64,000 nucleotides of DNA, taken from NCBI RefSeq assembly GCF_004000765.1, contig NZ_BILW01000004.1, positions 248,001 through 312,000 of the forward strand, in the 5' to 3' direction. Under the pieces are notes generated by a model. It had not been told where the DNA came from. It saw nothing but the letters and a program-made list of their open reading frames with translations, and searched no databases. Source of the DNA: Paenibacillus chondroitinus NBRC 15376 (GTDB taxonomy: Bacteria > Bacillota > Bacilli > Paenibacillales > NBRC-103111). This document shows, piece by piece, positions 53,995-62,558 of this stretch. The position numbers and the translations under genes are program-made. Numbering within the stretch: position 1 is the first letter of the stretch; every line of letters starts with the position of its first letter.

Positions 53995-54026
53995 AACCGA
54001 GGGACGATTTGTCCTTCGGTTTTTTG
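53995..54026 (+). terminator. Terminator of the M29 aminopeptidase gene
   Basis: AACCGAGGGAC pairs with GTCCTTCGGTT (one G-T pairing) and is followed by six T. Confidence 0.85.
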
Positions 54027-54034
54027 TCTTTAAA

Positions 54035-54212
54035 GGGGAACTGTGGTTCGTTATTATTCAGAAAAAGCACATTTTCCATATAAAGAGAAACTACAGTTCG
54101 CTATTTTGTTGATTTCACTGGTAGAACGACTGTTGGACGTTAAATAAAGGCCTGTAGCTCCTCTTCGAGAATAAAATGGCTATTTTTCTCAAAATAGAGT
54201 TCTACAGTTCCC
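54035..54212. repeat. F-F-R-R intergenic inverted-repeat element, copy C
   Basis: Forward boxes lie at 54035-54055 and 54085-54107 (second contains CTACAGTTCGCTATTTT) and reverse boxes at 54142-54161 and 54191-54212 (AAAATAGAGTTCTACAGTTC). Spacing within each arm is 50 nt. GAAAAAGCACATTTTCC between the forward boxes resembles GAAAAAGATCATTTTCC of copy A. The 314-base gap 53985-54298 holds this element between two terminators and nothing else that I can see. Confidence 0.8.
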
Positions 54213-54253
54213 TTATCCTGTTTCGTGGACCCTTAGCTGGATTCGCGCGCACC

Positions 54254-54294
54254 TAAAAAGGACCATCAGGCAGATCCACCTGACGGTCCTTCTT
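54254..54294 (-). terminator. Terminator of lexA
   Basis: On the minus strand AGGACCGTCAGG pairs with CCTGATGGTCCT (one mismatch or G-T pair) and is followed by TTTTT. It begins just after the lexA stop. Confidence 0.8.
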
Positions 54295-54298
54295 AGTC

Positions 54299-54916
54299 TT
54301 ACATATCGCGGAATAATCCGATGACTCGGCCTAGAATCGTAACATTTTTCAGTAGAATCGGCTTCAAAGCAGAGTTTTCCGGTTGAAGGCGGATATGATC
54401 CTTCTCTTTGTAAAAACGCTTGACCGTCGCTTCGTCGTCTTCCGTCATCGCGACAACGATGTCACCGTTGTTCGCTGTTTGCTGCTGCTTGACGATGACA
54501 TAATCACCGTTATGTATGCCGGCTTCGATCATACTGTCTCCCATGACGCTAAGCATAAACACATTGTTATCTCCGACCATGCTGACTGGAAGAGGGAAGT
54601 AGTCTTCGATGTTCTCTGTCGCCGTAATCGGCACACCGGCGGTAACTTTACCTACGAGCGGTACGCGCGCAACGGAAACCGCGAAATGAGTCTCGGCACC
54701 GTCTAAGCCAAGAATCTCGATAGCGCGAGGTTTGGTTGGATCACGACGAATCAAACCTTTCTTCTCAAGACGCTCCAAATGACCATGTACGGTTGAACTG
54801 GAGGCTAGTCCGACAGCCTCGCCGATTTCGCGTACGGAAGGCGGGTAACCCTTATCTTTCACTTCGTTCTTAATGTATTCTAAAATAGCTTGTTGACGCT
54901 GCGAAATCTTACTCAA
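54299..54916 (-). CDS. lexA: SOS repressor LexA
   Basis: TTG 54916 follows GGAG and starts [11 protein letters not shown]. The 205-residue protein has a winged helix-turn-helix ([25 protein letters not shown], about residues 23-47), the self-cleavage site A93-G94, and the Ser/Lys dyad S128 (GDSMIEAG) and K166 (ATVKRF). RecA filaments trigger its autocleavage after DNA damage. It is divergent from yneA, with four LexA boxes between them, so it represses both. Confidence 0.97.
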   Translation of the reverse strand: MSKISQRQQAILEYIKNEVKDKGYPPSVREIGEAVGLASSSTVHGHLERLEKKGLIRRDPTKPRAIEILGLDGAETHFAVSVARVPLVGKVTAGVPITATENIEDYFPLPVSMVGDNNVFMLSVMGDSMIEAGIHNGDYVIVKQQQTANNGDIVVAMTEDDEATVKRFYKEKDHIRLQPENSALKPILLKNVTILGRVIGLFRDM

Positions 54917-54951
54917 TAGTTATCACTCCAATACTGGGAATCATTACCCAA

Positions 54952-54980
54952 AGTATAACATAGAACCCGAGTTCGTACAA
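54952..54980 (-). promoter_or_regulatory. lexA promoter
   Basis: On the minus strand TTGTAC, a 17-base spacer and TATACT (complement of 54952-54957) form a sigma-A type promoter. The LexA box at 54962-54975 lies in its spacer. Confidence 0.6.
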
Positions 54981-55049
54981 ACATAAGTTCGAATAAATCG
55001 TTGACTCAAACATGTGTTCGTGTTATTCTAAAAACAGAACAAATGTTTG
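54962..55049. promoter_or_regulatory. Four LexA boxes between lexA and yneA
   Basis: Compared with CGAAC-N4-GTTCG: AGAAC-CCGA-GTTCG (54962-54975), CAAAC-ATAA-GTTCG (54978-54991) and CAAAC-ATGT-GTTCG (55007-55020) each differ at one position, and AGAAC-AAAT-GTTTG (55036-55049) at two. Centres are 16, 29 and 29 bases apart. Confidence 0.85.
55001..55029 (+). promoter_or_regulatory. yneA promoter
   Basis: TTGACT (55001-55006), 17 bases and TATTCT (55024-55029). The third LexA box fills most of the spacer, a typical repression geometry. Confidence 0.65.
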
Positions 55050-55063
55050 GGGGATGATTATTC

Positions 55064-55456
55064 ATGTATATGGCCTACTCACACACTACAAATTCACGCA
55101 CACCTCATAGATCAACTGCCGCGTCCAAAGGGATTGCAACCAAATCACGTAATACGAAAACAATCATTCGCTTTCTTTTTTTTGCATTAATTCTGGGAAC
55201 TGTATTCTCCTTCGGTGCCATGGTACAAGCTTATGCGGCGGCGTCTTCGCCGACGGGCAGTGTATCCAATCACGTTGAAACTAAAAAAGTTGTCCAGGAG
55301 CAAGTTGTCATTCAAGAAGGGGACACGCTCTGGAGCATTGCGACTGCTCATAAGAAAGATGGAGAGAACATTCGTTCCTATATAGATGAGATTAAGACGA
55401 AAAATCATTTAACTACGAGTGCCTTGAAAGAAGGACAGGTTTTATTGCTCCCTTAA
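55064..55456 (+). CDS. yneA: YneA-like cell division suppressor (LysM)
   Basis: The 130-residue protein has a basic N-terminal tail, one transmembrane helix (about 35-58, FLFFALILGTVFSFGAMV) and a C-terminal LysM domain (VIQEGDTLWSIATAHKK). This layout and the divergent position next to lexA match YneA, which delays septation during the SOS response from the outer membrane face. A second ATG at 55070 is a possible start. The N-terminal tail is longer than in B. subtilis YneA. Confidence 0.85.
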   Translation: MYMAYSHTTNSRTPHRSTAASKGIATKSRNTKTIIRFLFFALILGTVFSFGAMVQAYAAASSPTGSVSNHVETKKVVQEQVVIQEGDTLWSIATAHKKDGENIRSYIDEIKTKNHLTTSALKEGQVLLLP

Positions 55457-55490
55457 TCATTACTTTCCTATAGAATGGAAATAGACGAAT

Positions 55491-55522
55491 AGAGGCCAGG
55501 AATTATTCCTATGCCTCTTTTT
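55491..55522 (+). terminator. Terminator of yneA
   Basis: AGAGGC pairs with GCCTCT, with an inner GGAA/TTCC stem, followed by a T-run. Confidence 0.75.
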
Positions 55523-55596
55523 GTTGTTTTCTTGACATTCCACTAGAGGGATGGCAAAGTAATAGTCATATTGAATTTTTGAACTGGAGGATCACT

Positions 55597-55779
55597 ATGA
55601 GTGACAGTATGGAAAAAAACATCGAACGCATTAATGAGCTTGCTCGTAAAGCGAAAACCGTTGGCTTATCGGATGCGGAAATCGATGAACGAAATGAACT
55701 AAGAAAAAAATATATTGAGGCTTTCCGAGGCAATCTTAAAGTTCAACTTGATTCCATCAAGTTCACGGACGAAGAGTAG
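55597..55779 (+). CDS. DUF896 small protein (YnzC-like)
   Basis: ATG 55597 follows CTGGAGGATC, giving 60 residues; an in-frame ATG at 55579 precedes the site. The protein reads MEKNIERINELARKAK, ELRKKYIEAFRGNLKVQLDS, the DUF896 pattern of a helical hairpin with a short tail. In B. subtilis the homologue lies in the yneA operon; here a terminator separates them. Function unknown. Confidence 0.88.
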   Translation: MSDSMEKNIERINELARKAKTVGLSDAEIDERNELRKKYIEAFRGNLKVQLDSIKFTDEE

Positions 55780-55819
55780 TTGCTTTTTCACATAGAAACA
55801 ACATTCAAAGGGGAAATGA

Positions 55820-56614
55820 ATGATGACGTTGAAGGCTGTACTTTTTGATTTAGATGATACGCTCTTGTGGGATGACCGCAGTGTACAGGAAGCTTTTGAA
55901 GCAACATGCGCGGAAGCGGCGAAACACGCGGCAGTGGATCCGGAAGAATTGGAAGCCGCTGTTCGTAAAGAAGCCCGTGCTTTATACGAATCCTATGAAC
56001 CTTTTCCATTCACCAAAATGATTGGCATTAATCCATTTGAAGGACTTTGGGCTAATTTCACACAAGGTGAAAATGAGAATTTTCGCAAATTGGAAGCACT
56101 AGCACCAGGTTATCGCACGGAAGCGTGGACTCGCGGGCTTCGCGCGATAGGCGTAGAAAATGCAGAGCTGGGGTACAAGCTTGGCGAGCTTTTTCCTGCT
56201 GAACGCCGCAAGCGACCGTACGTTTATGAAGAAACATTCCGTGTGCTGGACGCATTGAAGGGTAAGTACAAGCTGCTTCTCCTAACAAACGGATCGCCTG
56301 ATCTTCAAAAAGAAAAATTAGCTGGCGTGCCAGCCATTACGTCCTATTTCGATCATATTGTCATTTCCGGGGAATTTGGAGTGGGTAAACCGGATGTTTC
56401 TATTTTCCGCCATGCGCTGGAACTTCTGGGAATTCATGCGGACGAAGGTATCATGATCGGTGATAAACTGACGACGGATATTCTTGGTTCCGGACGTGTA
56501 GGCATGCGCAATATTTGGATCAATCATCATGGACTACAAAGTGGAGATGAGATTGTTCCTGCAAATGAGGTATCGCGTTTAGAGGAAGTTTTACCGATTA
56601 TCGCTAGTGCTTAA
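55820..56614 (+). CDS. HAD-superfamily hydrolase (YjjG/YneB-type phosphatase)
   Basis: The 264-residue protein has HAD motif I FDLDDTLLW, motif II LLLTNGSPD, motif III Lys in GVGKPDVSIF and motif IV MIGDKLTTDILGS. A large helical cap lies between motifs I and II, as in subfamily I phosphatases of nucleotides or small sugars. Substrate is not determined. Two adjacent ATG codons (55820 and 55823) follow AAGGGGA; either may be used. Confidence 0.9.
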   Translation: MMTLKAVLFDLDDTLLWDDRSVQEAFEATCAEAAKHAAVDPEELEAAVRKEARALYESYEPFPFTKMIGINPFEGLWANFTQGENENFRKLEALAPGYRTEAWTRGLRAIGVENAELGYKLGELFPAERRKRPYVYEETFRVLDALKGKYKLLLLTNGSPDLQKEKLAGVPAITSYFDHIVISGEFGVGKPDVSIFRHALELLGIHADEGIMIGDKLTTDILGSGRVGMRNIWINHHGLQSGDEIVPANEVSRLEEVLPIIASA

Positions 56615-56626
56615 TACAGCATAACG

Positions 56627-56678
56627 AAAAGCCCAACGGCGGTTTGGACAAAATGTCCTGCGCTGTTGGGCTTTCTTC
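56627..56678. terminator. Bidirectional terminator between HAD and mtnD genes
   Basis: AAAGCCCAAC (56628-56637) pairs with GTTGGGCTTT (56665-56674), with inner GCG and GGAC/GTCC pairing. It separates convergent genes. Confidence 0.8.
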
Positions 56679-56690
56679 TAAGATAAAGTA

Positions 56691-57230
56691 TTAGGCTTTG
56701 ATGAAAGCTGGATCTTCCACGTTATAAGCGACCCATCCATCTTTTTCAATGAAAAGACGTACGGCAACGATTTGACGATTATCCATCAGTGTAAAGAAGT
56801 GGTTCGTGTTCTCAGGAACCGAGATGACATCCCCTGGCTCAAGTTCAACATCGTAATAGCCAAGTTCTTCGGATTTAATGATGAAGATCCCTTTACCGGA
56901 AACGATAGCGCGAATCTCATCTTCTGTGTGTGTGTGAACTTGCTCAAATTTCTTAAGCAGTTCTTCGATATTCGGTGTAGCATCGGAAAGGGAGATAACA
57001 TCCCAGATTTCGTAACCGCGTCTAGCCGCTAAATCACGGATTTCCGGCTCGTACGTGCTGATGATTTGAGCTTTCTCTTCATCATTCAGTACGAATTTCT
57101 CGCGCAGTGCTTCAGGAAGCTTGTTTGCATCCCAATGTTCATATACAACTTCTTGGCTATCCAAGAAGGCTTTGACTTGCTCTTCGCCTTCGATTCGTTC
57201 ATTCGTATTGCGAATTCTAATTTGTGCCAT
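56691..57230 (-). CDS. mtnD: Acireductone dioxygenase (cupin)
   Basis: The 179-residue cupin has metal ligands H99, H101 and E105 in HTHTEDE and H144 in NTNHFF, the acireductone dioxygenase set, and the family's N-terminal half (YEPEIRDLAARRGYEIWDVISL). It converts the acireductone of the methionine salvage pathway into the 2-keto-4-methylthiobutyrate precursor of methionine. No other salvage gene is near, but metH lies divergent, both serving methionine supply. Confidence 0.85.
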   Translation of the reverse strand: MAQIRIRNTNERIEGEEQVKAFLDSQEVVYEHWDANKLPEALREKFVLNDEEKAQIISTYEPEIRDLAARRGYEIWDVISLSDATPNIEELLKKFEQVHTHTEDEIRAIVSGKGIFIIKSEELGYYDVELEPGDVISVPENTNHFFTLMDNRQIVAVRLFIEKDGWVAYNVEDPAFIKA

Positions 57231-57263
57231 GCAGCATCCCTCTTTCTTAGTAAATATACTTGT

Positions 57264-57292
57264 ATTATAGTGGAAATGGTGTGCGCTGTCGA
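57264..57292 (-). promoter_or_regulatory. mtnD promoter
   Basis: On the minus strand TCGACA, 17 bases and TATAAT: one mismatch in the -35 and a perfect -10. No S-box or T-box features are seen near it. Confidence 0.7.
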
Positions 57293-57447
57293 TGCATGAT
57301 CATAAGTTTACCCGATAAATCCTATAGGTTTTAATGATAATTCAAAATCTTTTCATAGAAGCCGTATTCTGTTACACTAAATCTTAACATAATTTGTCGA
57401 TTATTTATTATTTATCGCTTCAGGATAAGTTGAAAGGGAGTCATTTC

Positions 57448-60400
57448 ATGTCTAAACCACCGATTCAAGAACAGCTAAAGAAAAAGATCATGATCCTCGA
57501 TGGCGCCATGGGTACCATGATTCAGCAAGAGAATTTAACAGCTGAAGATTTCGGAGGCGATGATTTAGACGGCTGTAATGAAATTCTATGCGTAACACGC
57601 CCGGATGTGATTCGTAAGATTCATGAAGCTTATTTCGCCGCAGGCGCGGATATGATAGAAACGAATACGTTCGGAACGACAAGTGTAGTTCTTGCCGAAT
57701 ATGATCTGCAAGACCGTCATCGCGAGTTGAATCTCGCTGCAGCCAAGCTGGCAATCGAAGCAGCGAACAAATATTCAACCCCGGAATGGCCGCGATATGT
57801 CGTAGGGGCTATGGGACCAACAACCAAAACCTTATCAGTAACAGGTGGCGTTACATTCGACCAATTGGAAGATAGTTACTACGAACAAGCTTTAGCTTTA
57901 TGTGAAGCTGGGGTCGATGCGATTCTTCTGGAAACGTCGCAGGATACACTGAACGTGAAAGCGGGAAGCATTGGGATTCGCAGAGCTTTCGAAAAACTGG
58001 GCTTCGAGCTTCCGATTATGATTTCGGGAACGATTGAACCGATGGGTACAACGTTGGCCGGGCAAAATATCGAGTCGTTCTATATTTCACTTGAGCATTT
58101 GAAACCCATTTCCATGGGATTGAACTGTGCTACGGGCCCTGAGTTCATGCGGGATCACATTCGAACGCTAGCGGGGATTGCAGAGACCGCCATCAGCTGT
58201 TATCCGAACGCCGGATTGCCGGATGAGAATGGTCATTATCATGAATCGCCGGAATCCTTGGCCAAGAAAATGGCCGGTTTTGCCGAGCAGGGCTGGCTTA
58301 ATATTGCCGGCGGATGCTGTGGAACAACTCCTGAGCACATTCGTGCTATGGCAGAAACACTTAGCGAGTACAAACCTAGAACGGAATATGGAACCCATTT
58401 ACCCGCTGTTTCGGGGATTGAAACCTTATTTATCGAACCTGAGAACCGCCCTATCATGGTCGGTGAACGTACGAATATTTCGGGATCGCGTAAATTCAAG
58501 CGCTTGATTAAAGAAGGCAAATTTGAAGAAGGTTCAGAAATTGCCCGTAATCAGGTGAAAAACGGAGCACACATCATCGATATCAACTTGCAGGATACGG
58601 ATATTGATGAGGCTTACGCGGTGGAAGAGTTCATGCAGCAGGTGGTCAAAAAGGTGAAAGTGCCTTTGATGATTGACTCCACGTATGATCACATTATCGA
58701 GTTGGGGCTTAAATATTCACAAGGTAAAGCGATTATCAACTCCATTAACCTGGAGGATGGCGAATCGAAATTTGCCGGGATTTTACCTCTTATTCATCGA
58801 TATGGCGCAGCGGTTGTTTGTATTCTCATTGATGAACGGGGCCAGGCTGTATCGCGCGAAGCGAAAATTGAGGTCGCAACTAGAGCATATGAGCTGCTAA
58901 CCGAGAAATACGGGATGAATCCGGAGGATATCATTTTTGATCCGAATATGTTCCCTGTCGGCTCTGGGGATCCGCAGTACATCGGTTCTGCTGTTGAAAC
59001 GATCGAGGGAATCAAGCTGATTAAAGAGAAATACCCAAGAGCCAAAACCATTCTTGGTTTGAGTAATATTTCATTCGGTTTACCGGATGCTGGACGCGAA
59101 GTGTTGAACTCGGTTTATTTGTACCATTGTACAAAAGCCGGCCTTGATTACGCGATTGTGAACACGGAGAAGTTGGAGCGTTATGCCTCTATTTCTGAGG
59201 AAGAGCGTCAACTGGCTGAGGAATTGATTTACAATACGAATGATGACACCTTGGCGAAATTTGTCGCTCATTTCCGTGAGAAGAAGGTCGAGAAGAAGGA
59301 GAAGATCTCCAATCTGACCTTGGAAGAGCGCCTTGGTTCTTATGTGGTGGAAGGTACGAAGGAAGGGTTAATTCCAGATCTGGAGATTGCGCTGCAAACT
59401 TATTCGCCTCTTGAAGTCATTAATGGACCGCTTATGAAAGGGATGGAAGAAGTAGGCCGCCTTTTCAATGGCAATGAATTGATTGTTGCTGAAGTACTTC
59501 AAAGCGCGGAGGTCATGAAAGCATCCGTTAGTTATTTGGAACCTTTTATGGAGAAGTCCGAGACGGCTGTCAAAGGTAAAATTATTTTGGCAACCGTTAA
59601 AGGCGATGTGCATGATATCGGTAAAAACCTGGTAGAAATTATCCTGTCGAACAATGGCTACAAAATTGTAAACCTCGGGATCAAAGTACCGCCTGAGCAA
59701 ATTATTGATGCACAGCGCAAAGAAAACGCAGATGCGATCGGTTTGTCGGGTCTATTGGTAAAATCCGCTCAACAGATGGTTATTACCGCTCAGGATTTGC
59801 GTACTGCAGGAGTAGATGTGCCGATTCTGGTTGGTGGCGCCGCGCTGACACGGAAATTCACCAAAACGCGTATTCAACCAGAATACGAAGGTGTAGTGCT
59901 CTATGCGAAGGATGCCATGGACGGTCTGGATATTGCCAACCGGTTAAGCGATCCTGAGCAGCGCAAACGTCTCATCCAGGATCTGAGAGAAAATCTGGAA
60001 TCCGATGTCATGGATACAGGCAAGAAGGAAGAGAAACTGCCGCAGCTTACGCGCGTGAGTTCGTCTGCTGTGTCTAAGGATTTGCCAGTACAAGTGCCGC
60101 AAGATACAGAGCGTCATATCATGAGAGATTACCCGATTAGCCATCTCATGCCTTATGTAAATATGCAAATGCTGCTCGGCCATCATCTCGGTCTCAAAGG
60201 GAAGGTTGAAGCCCTGCTTAGCGATCGGGATGCGAAGGCCATGCAGCTTAAAGATACGGTCGATTCAATTCTGTACGCAGCTCAAAATAACGGCATTATT
60301 AAAGCTCATGGTATGTACCGCTTCTTCCCGGCGCAATCCAGCGGAAATGATGTTATTGTTTACGATCCGCAAGATCATAGTAAAGTTCTTGAGACCTTTA

Positions 60401-60885
60401 CTTTCCCGCGTCAGGACAAAGAGCCGTATCTATGCCTTGCTGACTATTTGAAATCCGTAGAGAGTGGTCAGATGGATTATGTAGGCTTCTTACTTGTGAC
60501 AGCTGGGCATGATATTAATGAGCTGGCCAAGGAATGGCGCGACAAAGGAGATTACTTGAAATCTCACGCGCTGCAAGCGACTGCACTGGAAGTAGCGGAA
60601 GGTTTTGCAGAGCGTATCCACCATATTATGAGGGATGTATGGGGTATCGCGGATCGCGTCGATATGACGATGCAAGAGAGATTCGGAGCCAAATACATTG
60701 GCCAACGATTCTCATTCGGTTATCCGGCATGTCCGAATCTCGAAGATCAAGCCAAGCTGTTTAATCTTCTGAAACCGGAAGATATTGGCGTTGAGCTGAC
60801 AGAGTCATTCATGATGGAGCCGGAAGCGTCGGTATCGGCTATCGTGTTCGCCCACAAAGAAGCGCGTTATTTCAATGTAGGCTAA
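57448..60885 (+). CDS. metH: Cobalamin-dependent methionine synthase MetH
   Basis: ATG 57448 follows AAAGGGAG; an in-frame ATG at 57394 precedes it. The 1145-residue enzyme has the homocysteine domain (LDGAMGTMIQ, zinc ligands in GLNCATGP and GGCCGT), the methyltetrahydrofolate domain (about 350-610, GERTNISGS), the cobalamin cap and binding domain with base-off His H722 in DVHDIGKN, and a C-terminal reactivation domain (RFSFGYPACPNLEDQ). Slightly shorter than the E. coli enzyme but complete. It makes methionine from homocysteine. Leader 57293-57447 is AT-rich with no riboswitch I can recognise. Confidence 0.97.
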   Translation: MSKPPIQEQLKKKIMILDGAMGTMIQQENLTAEDFGGDDLDGCNEILCVTRPDVIRKIHEAYFAAGADMIETNTFGTTSVVLAEYDLQDRHRELNLAAAKLAIEAANKYSTPEWPRYVVGAMGPTTKTLSVTGGVTFDQLEDSYYEQALALCEAGVDAILLETSQDTLNVKAGSIGIRRAFEKLGFELPIMISGTIEPMGTTLAGQNIESFYISLEHLKPISMGLNCATGPEFMRDHIRTLAGIAETAISCYPNAGLPDENGHYHESPESLAKKMAGFAEQGWLNIAGGCCGTTPEHIRAMAETLSEYKPRTEYGTHLPAVSGIETLFIEPENRPIMVGERTNISGSRKFKRLIKEGKFEEGSEIARNQVKNGAHIIDINLQDTDIDEAYAVEEFMQQVVKKVKVPLMIDSTYDHIIELGLKYSQGKAIINSINLEDGESKFAGILPLIHRYGAAVVCILIDERGQAVSREAKIEVATRAYELLTEKYGMNPEDIIFDPNMFPVGSGDPQYIGSAVETIEGIKLIKEKYPRAKTILGLSNISFGLPDAGREVLNSVYLYHCTKAGLDYAIVNTEKLERYASISEEERQLAEELIYNTNDDTLAKFVAHFREKKVEKKEKISNLTLEERLGSYVVEGTKEGLIPDLEIALQTYSPLEVINGPLMKGMEEVGRLFNGNELIVAEVLQSAEVMKASVSYLEPFMEKSETAVKGKIILATVKGDVHDIGKNLVEIILSNNGYKIVNLGIKVPPEQIIDAQRKENADAIGLSGLLVKSAQQMVITAQDLRTAGVDVPILVGGAALTRKFTKTRIQPEYEGVVLYAKDAMDGLDIANRLSDPEQRKRLIQDLRENLESDVMDTGKKEEKLPQLTRVSSSAVSKDLPVQVPQDTERHIMRDYPISHLMPYVNMQMLLGHHLGLKGKVEALLSDRDAKAMQLKDTVDSILYAAQNNGIIKAHGMYRFFPAQSSGNDVIVYDPQDHSKVLETFTFPRQDKEPYLCLADYLKSVESGQMDYVGFLLVTAGHDINELAKEWRDKGDYLKSHALQATALEVAEGFAERIHHIMRDVWGIADRVDMTMQERFGAKYIGQRFSFGYPACPNLEDQAKLFNLLKPEDIGVELTESFMMEPEASVSAIVFAHKEARYFNVG

Positions 60886-60994
60886 GAAAAGTTATGGCAT
60901 AAAGCGAGGCAGCTTGTTCGAACACCATGTTCGGCGGCGACCTCGCTTTCCGTGTTACCAACAGTGATTTTCAGAGAGATTGGGGTTTTAGAAC

Positions 60995-61924
60995 GTGGAA
61001 CTATATTTTTTGGGAACAGGGGCAGGAATGCCTTCCAAGCAGCGCAATGTCACATCGATTGCTCTTAACTTGCTGGATGAACGTGGAACCTATTGGTTAT
61101 TTGACTGTGGTGAAGGCACCCAACAGCAAATTATGAACTCTCCAGTGAAACTTGGACGTACGGAGATGCTGTTCATCACACATTTGCACGGAGACCATTT
61201 ATACGGATTGCCAGGTTTGTTAACCAGCCGTTCATATTTGGGTGGCGATACACCGCTTACGATGTTTGGCCCTCCGGGGCTCAAACGATTTGTTGACACG
61301 GCTCTTGAAGTTAGCGGCGCGCATTTGACCTATGCGTTGAAGATTGTGGAAATCGAAGAGGAGGGACTCCTGTTCGAAGATGACACCTTCTTGGTGGAAA
61401 CTGCGCGTTTGGAGCACCGAATTGAATGCTTCGGTTATCGGATCATTGAGAAGGACCAACCCGGGAAGCTGATGTTGGATAAGCTAACGGCGCTTGGTAT
61501 CCCCGCTGGGCCGATCTATGGGAAGCTTAAGCAAGGGCAGACGGTTCAGCTTGAAGATGGGCGCACACTGAATGGCGCCGATTTCCTGGGTGCGCCGATT
61601 CCCGGACGCATCGTCGTCATTCTCGGCGATACCCGCTACTGCAGCGGAGCAAAGCTTTTGGCGCGAGGCGCCGATGTGCTTGTACATGAGGCGACATTCG
61701 CCATGGATAAGCAGGAACTAGCCTATTCTTTCGATCATGCGACATCGACGGATGCGGCGCGGATTGCACAGGAAGCGGGAGCGAATGCTTTGATTATGAC
61801 GCACATTAGTTCGCGCTACCAAGGAGATGCTGTGCTGGAACTGCTGCAAGAAGCGCAGCATCATCACAGCAACAGCCACATTGCCAAAGATTTTTGGAGC
61901 TTTGATGTGCCGCGAAAAGATTAG
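60995..61924 (+). CDS. rnz: Ribonuclease Z
   Basis: The 309-residue enzyme starts with GTG (MELYFLGTGAGMPSKQRNV) and has the metallo-beta-lactamase motif H63-x-H65-x-D67-H68 in THLHGDHLYG, the short-form exosite region, VVILGDTRYC, LVHEATF and MTHISSRY. It removes 3' trailers from tRNA precursors lacking CCA. A strong terminator follows. The upstream 110 bases hold a hairpin (AAAGCGAGG/CCTCGCTTT at 60901-60949) without a T-run. Confidence 0.96.
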   Translation: MELYFLGTGAGMPSKQRNVTSIALNLLDERGTYWLFDCGEGTQQQIMNSPVKLGRTEMLFITHLHGDHLYGLPGLLTSRSYLGGDTPLTMFGPPGLKRFVDTALEVSGAHLTYALKIVEIEEEGLLFEDDTFLVETARLEHRIECFGYRIIEKDQPGKLMLDKLTALGIPAGPIYGKLKQGQTVQLEDGRTLNGADFLGAPIPGRIVVILGDTRYCSGAKLLARGADVLVHEATFAMDKQELAYSFDHATSTDAARIAQEAGANALIMTHISSRYQGDAVLELLQEAQHHHSNSHIAKDFWSFDVPRKD

Positions 61925-61936
61925 GGAGCATGGAAT

Positions 61937-61985
61937 GGGACTATTCGGAAGGCCAGTGATGGCCGAACGGATAGTCTCTTTTTTA
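61937..61985 (+). terminator. Terminator of rnz
   Basis: GGGACTAT pairs with ATAGTCTC (one G-T) with inner CG and GGCC/GGCC pairs, followed by six T. Confidence 0.85.
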
Positions 61986-62076
61986 TCCGGTTCGTCGTGT
62001 CCATCCGTCGGAAAAAGTCATTTTCGTAATTCTTGCTCATACACTATCCAAAAGGTGTGTAAACTGAGGTGACGAA

Positions 62077-62178
62077 ATGGGGATTCCAGCAGCAGAAATA
62101 CTGCTTTCTATCTTTATGTCCTCAATTTTTTATGTTATGTTAAGGGAAATAAGAAATGCTTATAAAGATTCTGGATGA
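62077..62178 (+). CDS. Small hydrophobic peptide gene before cidAB-like pair
   Basis: ATG 62077 lies after GAGGTGACG and opens a 33-residue frame (MGIPAAEILLSIFMSSIFYV start) with one probable transmembrane helix and a charged end. It ends with TGA that overlaps ATG 62175. I do not recognise it. The good ribosome site, hydrophobic core and position upstream of a holin-like gene make it a plausible real gene, but it is short. Confidence 0.4.
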   Translation: MGIPAAEILLSIFMSSIFYVMLREIRNAYKDSG

Positions 62179-62207
62179 ACCGGTTTTTGAGCGGAAAGGG
62201 AGACAAC

Positions 62208-62558
62208 ATGCTTGGTTTTGCAATTTTATTGGCTTTTAATTTCATAGGGTATGTGATCCAAATGGGCCTGCACCTGCCGCTACCTGGCAACGTGATCGGG
62301 CTCATGCTATTTACAGCGGCTTTATTCGCTAAGCTGGTTAAACTTGAATGGGTGGAAGATGCCGCGTCACTGCTGACCAGGCATATGATGCTTTTTTTTA
62401 TCCCCTATACGGTTGGTATTCTCTTGTTTCTGCCTATTATTGGTGCCAATCTGGTTGCGATTGTCGGTGGCATCATCGGTGCAACGGCAGTCGTTCTAAT
62501 CGTTACGGGATGGGTATCCTCCAAGCTAGGTAAGGAAGGGGAAAAATATGGCGGGTAA
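62208..62558 (+). CDS. CidA/LrgA-family holin-like protein
   Basis: ATG 62208 follows AAAGGGAG; the in-frame ATG at 62175 precedes it. The 116-residue protein is four hydrophobic helices with IQMGLHLPLPGNVIGLMLF and MLFFIPYTVGILLFLPIIG, the CidA/LrgA signature. The family modulates murein hydrolase activity or transports pyruvate. It overlaps the next gene by eleven bases. Confidence 0.9.
   Translation: MLGFAILLAFNFIGYVIQMGLHLPLPGNVIGLMLFTAALFAKLVKLEWVEDAASLLTRHMMLFFIPYTVGILLFLPIIGANLVAIVGGIIGATAVVLIVTGWVSSKLGKEGEKYGG

Noticed and set aside
57293..57447. S-box (SAM-I) riboswitch before metH
   Set aside because: The conserved CTTATCAAGAG and paired helices are absent, and there is no terminator hairpin.
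60919..60933. LexA-like palindrome CGAAC-N5-GTTCG before rnz
   Set aside because: The spacer is five bases where the Bacillus LexA consensus requires four, and it lies within a larger hairpin.
60901..60949. Terminator between metH and rnz
   Set aside because: A nine-pair stem exists but no T-run follows, so I list it only as a hairpin in the rnz entry.
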